This document shows, in pieces, positions 57,501-64,000 of a stretch of DNA of 64,000 bases. The notes below the pieces were generated by a model. That model was given only the letters and a program-made list of their open reading frames with translations, searched no databases and was not told the origin of the DNA. Both the position numbers and the translations under genes were made by a program. The stretch's first letter is position 1. Each line of letters starts with the position of its first letter. Where the stretch lies: NCBI RefSeq assembly GCF_964204865.1, contig NC_135252.1:16203383-16267382 (forward strand). The letters are read 5' to 3'. This stretch comes from Styela clava (lineage: Eukaryota; Chordata; Ascidiacea; Stolidobranchia; Styelidae).

Positions 57501-60500
57501 GTTATGAAAAGCCGCACCTTATTTTTATTTGATTCCTGTAGATTCGGCCTTTTCCTTTGTAAACCAGAATCAAACTGTCGGTTATTATTGGGTCTTTGCT
57601 GACCACCGCTTGCTGTAGAAACAATTATGCTTTTCAAATTCCAGAAACATTTACCGTACTAAAAATACTTCCTAACGACCTACTAATTGAATACCAACTA
57701 TCAAAAGTAATTTTCTGATTATAGAAAGATGAACAAAACTAAAAAATGTTGGGGTAAATTATTCAATAGAAATACCATAACAAAAGTTCATCAAAACCAA
57801 ACTGAATCCTTAAATGTATAGATTATCAGTAAAACCGTTCTGCTGACAAAATATAACTAAATGGTAGCCATTCAAAAGCAATTTTAGAGTGAGTGATTGA
57901 AGAGCAACAGTCAATGCTTACTAAGATTTTAATTGTTTTAAATTAAATAAGTATATTGAATAAGAAATAAATTTTACAGAACAAAAAAACTTACCCTTTA
58001 CATCAAAAGACACGTATCTGTAAGATAAAATATTACAAAATGTGGTGATTTCTTGACAAGTATGAAATAATTTTATTGAAACTCAGGGTAATATTTTTAA
58101 TAACTTCAGTATAATAGATGCAGACAACACAATCTCCATAATCATATCAGGTCACAAATTTATATTAATTATTATAAGAGTGACAAACCGCTAAATTCTT
58201 GTACGTGTACGGTTTTGTGATAATTTTCTTCAGTTACGATATTAATTTCTATAACAATTTATAAAGTTATGATTATAAAGAATGTCACCTTTCAACTATG
58301 CACTTTCGTTCTCTAAATGAAACACCATCGTTTCCACATGTCTTCGAACAACTACTCCATCTACTCCACTCATCCCACATAGGACAACTAACAGAATATT
58401 GGCAAGGTCTGGATTCTAGAGTTTTACCCTCACATGGTCTGGAAAAGATAGGAAAGTTTGATCATGTCCGTATAGATATTTTGAATAGGGTTATAATTTA
58501 TATCAACAAGTTTCTACTACTTTGATGATAGGTGATAATTTAGAAATGACGGCGACGCTGTTTTGATAAGGCAGTTAGTTATCTCATAATAATAACAACC
58601 TGATCTAATTTAATGATTTAATAAAGTTGATTAAAAATGATACAGTGGAACATTATTACTTGCTGAATGTAGACGTACGATGTGAGACGTAATGAAATAT
58701 TCTTGTGAAATAATTTAATCTCTGCAAACGCAACTTATTGAACCTAAATAAACTGCTTGACATTTATAAATATGTAAACAATAACACCCACGGTCAAGAA
58801 CTTAGGATGTCAAGTTATGGTAAAAGCCTAAACGCCCTTGCTGTGTAGCGGTACTTCGTACCATCAGTGCCAGTCGATTGTATCACATTGCTATGAATTC
58901 TTTCATTGTCCAGTGTCCACACTTGAATGTACTCGAACGTGACTCGGGATAGCTTATTTATCACAATGAACTGGGTTGTTTTAAAACCAGTATCGTACAA
59001 ATACAAATACGATGTCCAAATTTTAGTCAGCATGGTAAAATATTATTGCGGATAATCTTTGCAAAACTGTTTGGACGGTATTTTTATACTTATCATGAAA
59101 TAAATACAATTTTAATCAGTGTGATCAAGAGGATAACCGCAGGCATACTGTCCGATTACAAATCTGGTTTAGGTATAGATATAGCAAACCAGTTTAGCAT
59201 TTCAGGTATATCAACTTAAATGGAGTTACAATACCATAACCAAAATATAGCAAGAACCCTCGTGAAATATAGCTACAAAAATAAAAAAAATTATTCAAAA
59301 TTTTTACATTGTCACCATATCTTGATCGACGGGAGATAACTCATAGCATATCCTCGTTCTTGTCTGCTCACCGTTCGTACCACATGTCACGCTGCATTTA
59401 CTCCATTCTGACCAGCGAGTGATTCTGTAATATGAAAGGATTTACAGATATCGTTTTATTTATAACAACTGGTAGCATGGGTACATCCAGCGGTGGGAAT
59501 CAGGTGGTTCGCGAGAACCCGTTATTGAGATGTCACGACATCTGCGAACCCGTTCTTGGGCTGACGACTAGCGTTCTATGAGACGTTTCGTAAATTATGT
59601 ATTAGATTTATGTGAAGCGAGTTGTGTCACCGTGTTAATGAGGGAACCTCTTGACGTTGGTTAGATACGAATAGAACATTTACTAAATATTCTGAATCCT
59701 AGGGTTGGGTGACTCTGTAGCTGTGAACAATATGTACTGCTCTGCAACATACAAATACATGATTTTTGTACTGTTATGGTAAAATATTATGTTCAAACAC
59801 TGAAAGGAGTTTGGTATCAGATTATAAAGCAGTGAATTGCGGCGGATTGAAATTACCGGTTCCTACATTAGCCTATTACTGCCAGTTCGCATAGTTGAAA
59901 GGCATGTACATTTAGCTCATGCAAAATCAGATCGAATGAGAACAGTTTCTCAAATATTCAAACAAAATGGGGTATATCTAACCTTGATGATGGCGGTGTT
60001 GCCTTTGTCTCAACTTTACTAGTTGTACATGGACTTGCTTGACACGGTTGATGATCAACTAGAGAATCTAAAATATAAATATTATCACTTCATAAACGTA
60101 TTTAATTAGTACTAATTGATAATCACATAAAAAGTATTTTTTTAAAGCATGTACTTGTGTAGCAACTTTTCAAACAAAGAGGGCCATGTTGCTCCTAAAA
60201 AATTCGTCGATGTATAAGCTATTCAGTAATGCAATGAGTCTGAAATCTACTTTTTTATGCGATGCTTATTTACGCTTTACGCTCCGAACCAAACTCCATT
60301 AAAGAAACCACTGATATCTAACGATATGTGTAAAGCTACTATCATTTGGAAAGACCGGAATCTTTCAAATTTATCACACTTACCATAATTACAAATTGCG
60401 TAATCGGCAGCAGTTAAATTATTTCCAAAGCAAGTTCTTGTTCTCATTTGTCTTCCAGTAGCTCCACATGATTTTGCTTTACAAGACATCCACTGACCCC

Positions 60501-62649
60501 ATTTCGAAAATGTGACCCTGGATCGACTCTTAAAAGTGAAATGCATCAGTGTTATAATCGCCCGAATTAGTTCAATTTTCAAAACTTGAAGAAATTAAAT
60601 AATATGAGAGTGAAGAATTAAACAATAAGACTGAGATTCTCTAATCTGTTACAACGATGAAATAGCAATATGTAAATTTCCAATTTACTGAAACTTGACT
60701 TTCACATTAACAGTCTTCAATTGTATATACTTATATATATTATATCAAGGATCTTATCCCATTTGAAGTGCCAATCTCATTTTACATTCTTTTTACATTA
60801 TTTTTTATTGGGAGTTTTTGGATTGATTTTTGAAAACTAAAAATGGCATAATATTGCATAACCATCCTACAAGCTATTAAATCTCTGTTTGGTTTGTATT
60901 GGTACTATTGGTTATTTTTGATGTTCGTTAATTTCATAAGATAACGCATGTTTTAAATCGATTTCCACAACCGTCTAATGACCTCATATAACACCAATTA
61001 TCATGGTAATTAATTTAATTGTGGTGCTTTTCCAACTTTACATATACCGACGAAAGTCTGTTTTGCCGAAGATCGCATTACACAACTTTAATAATCATTT
61101 ACATTGTTATAATATTCAAATAATATGTCATTAATAAATAGTTTTTGGCATCAGCATAGTATTTCGTACGAAATGAACTATGGTTTAAGGTTTTAATATG
61201 AAGCCATGTATAATTTCCCATAAGAGTTAATATGATAATACCTAAATCCTATTTTATAAAGCTCATTATTTAACATTTTGTAGAATTTGACAAATATTAT
61301 TAAATTGACGATTGCAACATCGCGTTTATACGTAATCAGACACGTTTAGTAAGTATTATTAAATGAATATAAGATTAGATAAAGATCAGTCCGTGGTCAG
61401 CAATGCCACTTGAAATAAATATATAAACAAAGAATTGACCTCAATATCCGCAAAACGCAAAAGATTATCTTAATATCAGCAAATCGATAAACCTGGATTT
61501 TTGAGGTTGAGAAACAGGTTTAGTTAAATACAATGCATACTTACTTCTTCTTTAATTATAGTCTATTATATAATTGGGCCTTTAAAAAGTTAATTTGTGT
61601 GACCTCAAAAAAAAAGAGTACAGATAGACTTTCGTCAATTTATGAATTTAGTAAAGTCAATTTCGTTACGTTAAAATCATTAAACGATATTGTAATTATA
61701 TTAATGGTTTTCAAACAAGGGTTCTGCCAGTACATTCATATTAAAAAACTAAAGATTCAGTACTCACATTTCGGGGTCGCGGAGAATCGTATAACTTTGG
61801 TCGTAACGGTCTTGTTATGGTTTTAGTCATCTTTTTACCATTCTGTAAAATGACTGGTTTCACCACCGTTAATGATTCGGATGATTTCATGCTAAATTTC
61901 GGCTTTGGCAAATTTTTTCTTTGTTGCCAGGACAAGTTTTTTCGGTTTGTTGAAACTTTGGACGAGGACTTTTTTGTGGGTCCAGACAAATTCTTTTTTT
62001 TATTTGAGGCAAAAGTCTTGTAGTTTGATTTTGTCGCTGCGGTTGTTCGCATTTTTGGCCGTTGTGTGGTCGACGGTTTTGCTTGAGATGAATATATTGA
62101 ATTTTGTGGTGATGTTTTTGCAACGTTCGTGAATGAGGTGGTTGCATTTTTATTTCCTGAGTTGGTTATGTTAGATTGATGAGTGGTAGCAGGTAATCCT
62201 GTTGTTGGAGTTGATGAAGATATCCTTTTTACATTACGTGAATCTGTAATAATTGGAGTCGGACGATTTCTTTGGGTAGATGTAACTGGACCACCCCCTC
62301 TTGCTTGTGGTTTAGATTTACCAGGTTTCGTTTTTTTAGCCGAAGGATTTTTCTTCCAGGAACGCCGTTTTGTCGGGGGTTTTAGTGTTGTCCGTGGTTT
62401 AGGCTTTGGTGTTGTAGATGTTCGGATTCTTCTTTGGTTGGCTAAAATAGCTTTACGTTGTCTCATAATTTCCAAATTTTGTCTCCTCACTTGACGCCAG
62501 GAATTAAGATCGCGTCGCATTCTCAATGTCTTTTTCAGGGTTTCTAACGGAGCTTCGTCAATCGATTCATCTTCTGGTTGACCTGCGTCTACAAAAACGG
62601 ATTTTAAAAAGTTAAATAAGAACACGAGAAGCCATTTTGAATGTCGCAA
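48530..62649 (-). CDS. Secreted protein with seven TSP1 repeats and a trypsin-like protease domain
   Basis: Exons from 5' to 3': 62649-61768, 60528-60384, 60067-59983, 59424-59308, 58438-58289, 58017-57995, 57612-57518, 57147-56958, 56338-56183, 55335-55124, 54615-54466, 53802-53691, 52734-52580, 51396-51257, 51130-50988, 50418-50290, 49624-49458 and 48709-48530. All are GT-AG and in phase, giving 1,076 aa. Residues 1-22 resemble a signal peptide; 24-294 are basic and Thr/Ser/Lys-rich. Seven thrombospondin type-1 repeats (WSxW, CSxTCG) run from about 300 to 815. A serine protease domain begins at R819/IFGGA. His866 (TASHC), Asp920 (NDIALL) and Ser1020 (GDSGGP) form the triad, and Asp1014 predicts trypsin-like cleavage after Arg or Lys. 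It is probably an extracellular, matrix-bound zymogen. A start in a hidden upstream exon is possible because an acceptor-like TTTTTGTAG lies within the first exon. Confidence 0.9.
49051..49235. mobile_element. Palindromic small transposon in an intron
   Basis: Arms 49051-49081 and 49205-49235 are inverted repeats of 31 bp with one mismatch. Each arm contains two direct copies of ACATTTGAACCCAYG. The loop has further TTGAACCC/GGGTT variants. It lies in the intron between exons 17 and 18 of the protease gene. Confidence 0.75.
50491..50682. mobile_element. 192-bp MITE with 13-bp inverted ends
   Basis: AGTATGTGTACCA at 50491-50503 is exactly inverted at 50670-50682. The right end adjoins GGTTAGGGTTAGGCC read on the minus strand. 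No target duplication is evident. It lies between exons 15 and 16 of the protease gene. Confidence 0.75.
51921..52398. mobile_element. Non-autonomous hAT element with 8-bp target duplication
   Basis: The 478-bp element begins CAGGGTGGTCCAA and ends TTGGACCACCCTG, near-perfect inverted ends. It is flanked by TTTTAGTG at 51913-51920 and 52399-52406, the 8-bp duplication typical of hAT. Both ends carry GTGGCCCGCG motifs. It has no transposase frame. It sits in the intron between exons 13 and 14 of the protease gene. Confidence 0.92.
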
Positions 62650-64000
62650 TTGTTATTATAAAAGAAGTGCGCGTATTATCGAGTCGCTATATACTTATTT
62701 ATCTTAAAATATCGGGTAACAAGGGTGATATTCCAAAAACTGAAAATTACTCAAAATACACACTATATGTTTACCATCGTCGTATCAAAAAGTACCGATG
62801 ATTTTTTCAGGCATGCGCCAGAGATGACCTATGACTATTGTTCAATTCGCTATGTAATCGACAACCACCCACGAGAGTATAGTTATTCAGAATAATCTGA
62901 CCGGATGTCATGTTTTCATTGCAGATATTATTAGAAATATGCCGGCGAAATCCAAATTCACTTTATTCATTTTTTTTACAACGAGAAATTAAAATGGACT
63001 TCTCTGATTACAAAATAACATTAAATAGCTCAGAAAATTCAATGTATTCAACAATACTTTTATGAAAATATGTCGAATAAAAATTATGCCAGGGAATATG
63101 AATCTAATTTGTATCTAATTCCAAAGAGATAATGCCGTGTAAGCCACTCTTCTCGTCAAGTTACATGTGGGTGTAATATCAAATTCTAGTGCAGTCCTTA
63201 TCGTGACTGTTGTCTGGGAGGAAAGGGGGCGTGACCGACAAGCAACCACGCCCTATTCCTCTGAACTGAATCCCCCGGTTGAATGAGAATGCGTTGGATA
63301 CAATTTAAAACTGATTACGTTACACTGTCAAATGACTGCAATATAGAGAAAGTGTATCGGGTACAGTGTATAATTAGAAAAACGACGATTTGCTGTCCAC
63401 ATACATAATAACGATAATTATTTCTGTTAATCTGTAAAGAAACGTAATTTTAGCTTCCATGCATGTTCTCCGAAACAAAAAATAAAATTTAGATGAGGAA
63501 AATAATACGAATACTTTGGCAAATAATATAAGTCTCTGTCACTAATGTAGACCACAGTGTAAGAATGCAGAAACATGAATATCGGTTTGATATTATCATT
63601 ATGATTGTTGCATTTAAACCGGTTTAAGAATAAAATATTCTTGAAACTTTGAGATTCCGGAGTCGCCTTAAGGTACGTATAATATGTTTTTAATTTTATT
63701 TGTTACAAAATCCTTAAAAATAATATTATTTTATTATCAACACTTTATAATTTTGAAGTTTTTAAAGCGAGTGAACATGTCGAAATCGGGAGGTTGAGCT
63801 TTTTATTTTTAATCAATCGCACGTTAATTTTTGTTACATTTCGTAATTTTTCGTGACGATTATTTTATCTCAAGCTAGCGATAGACAAAGTAGCAATGAT
63901 TTTTTATCGGTAATATTTAAATTAGTACTATTCAATAGGAAAAATTATGCAAAAATATTTGATAAAGATATTCCTGAATTTTGGAGTTCTACATATTATT
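62650..64000. other. Upstream flank of the protease gene; nothing else seen
   Basis: The sequence is AT-rich with no frame above 60 codons, RNA gene or clear repeat. It should contain the minus-strand promoter of the protease gene; a TATATA near 62687 is a weak candidate. Confidence 0.4.

Noticed and set aside
61817-62494. Several plus-strand frames opposite the first protease exon
   Set aside because: They are antisense shadows of a long, repetitive Lys/Thr/Ser coding exon that joins in phase to the TSP1 exons.
1-64000. CRISPR arrays, bacterial operons, rRNA or tRNA genes
   Set aside because: No regularly spaced short repeats, no tRNA cloverleaf or rRNA core seen; genes have introns and TATA/AATAAA signals, so the DNA is eukaryotic.

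Overview
This is an AT-rich metazoan nuclear window with GT-AG introns, TATA-box promoters, AATAAA signals, an LTR retrotransposon and many small DNA transposon relics. The organism is most likely a tunicate (ascidian). The reason is a cluster of short secreted precursors with the ascidian antimicrobial-peptide layout: signal peptide, strongly cationic core, acidic C-terminal extension. This is inferred from architecture, not from a database match.

Region 1 (about 1-21.5 kb, with outliers to 43 kb) is a rearranged multigene array. Its basic unit, about 4 kb, holds an upstream module, a five-exon peptide-precursor gene (first exon non-coding) and, convergent to it, an exon of a GIY-YIG nuclease-like gene. 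I count seven peptide-gene copies. Copies 1 (1926-2872) and 5 (15278-16219) are intact. Copy 2 (6070-6955) has a frameshift that shortens only its acidic tail. Copies 3, 4, 6 and 7 are broken. Copies 1 and 2 are direct repeats, copies 3 and 4 are inverted, and copies 4 and 5 lie head to head in a large imperfect palindrome. One GIY-YIG gene is complete (17351-18180, minus strand, 153 aa) and at least four broken copies sit beside other peptide genes. A third co-amplified family, which I do not recognise, includes a good signal-peptide exon at 41628-41803 and scattered downstream exon-like copies.

Region 2 (22065-30126) is a nearly complete BEL/Pao LTR retrotransposon. It has 922-bp LTRs, a 5-bp target duplication, long gag-pol reading frames and one frameshift in RNase H.

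Region 3 (30-43 kb) is mostly repeats. It includes a 5.2-kb segment repeated in tandem with an exact 3,674-bp internal deletion in the second copy, which may be an assembly artefact, and a 1.15-kb duplication shared with 20.3-21.5 kb.

Region 4 (43.4-45.1 kb) is a complete six-exon myosin essential light chain gene. A decayed hAT transposase lies just downstream.

Region 5 (48530-62649, minus strand) is one large gene. Eighteen coding exons join without a phase error into a 1,076-aa secreted protein: signal peptide, a basic Thr/Ser/Lys-rich region, seven thrombospondin type-1 repeats and a trypsin-like protease domain with an intact catalytic triad. Its introns hold at least three non-autonomous DNA transposons. 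The last 1.3 kb shows no gene.

Functionally, the window joins a rapidly duplicating, probably immune, peptide cluster to two ordinary genes (muscle or cytoskeletal and extracellular protease). I see no sign that these regions are co-regulated.
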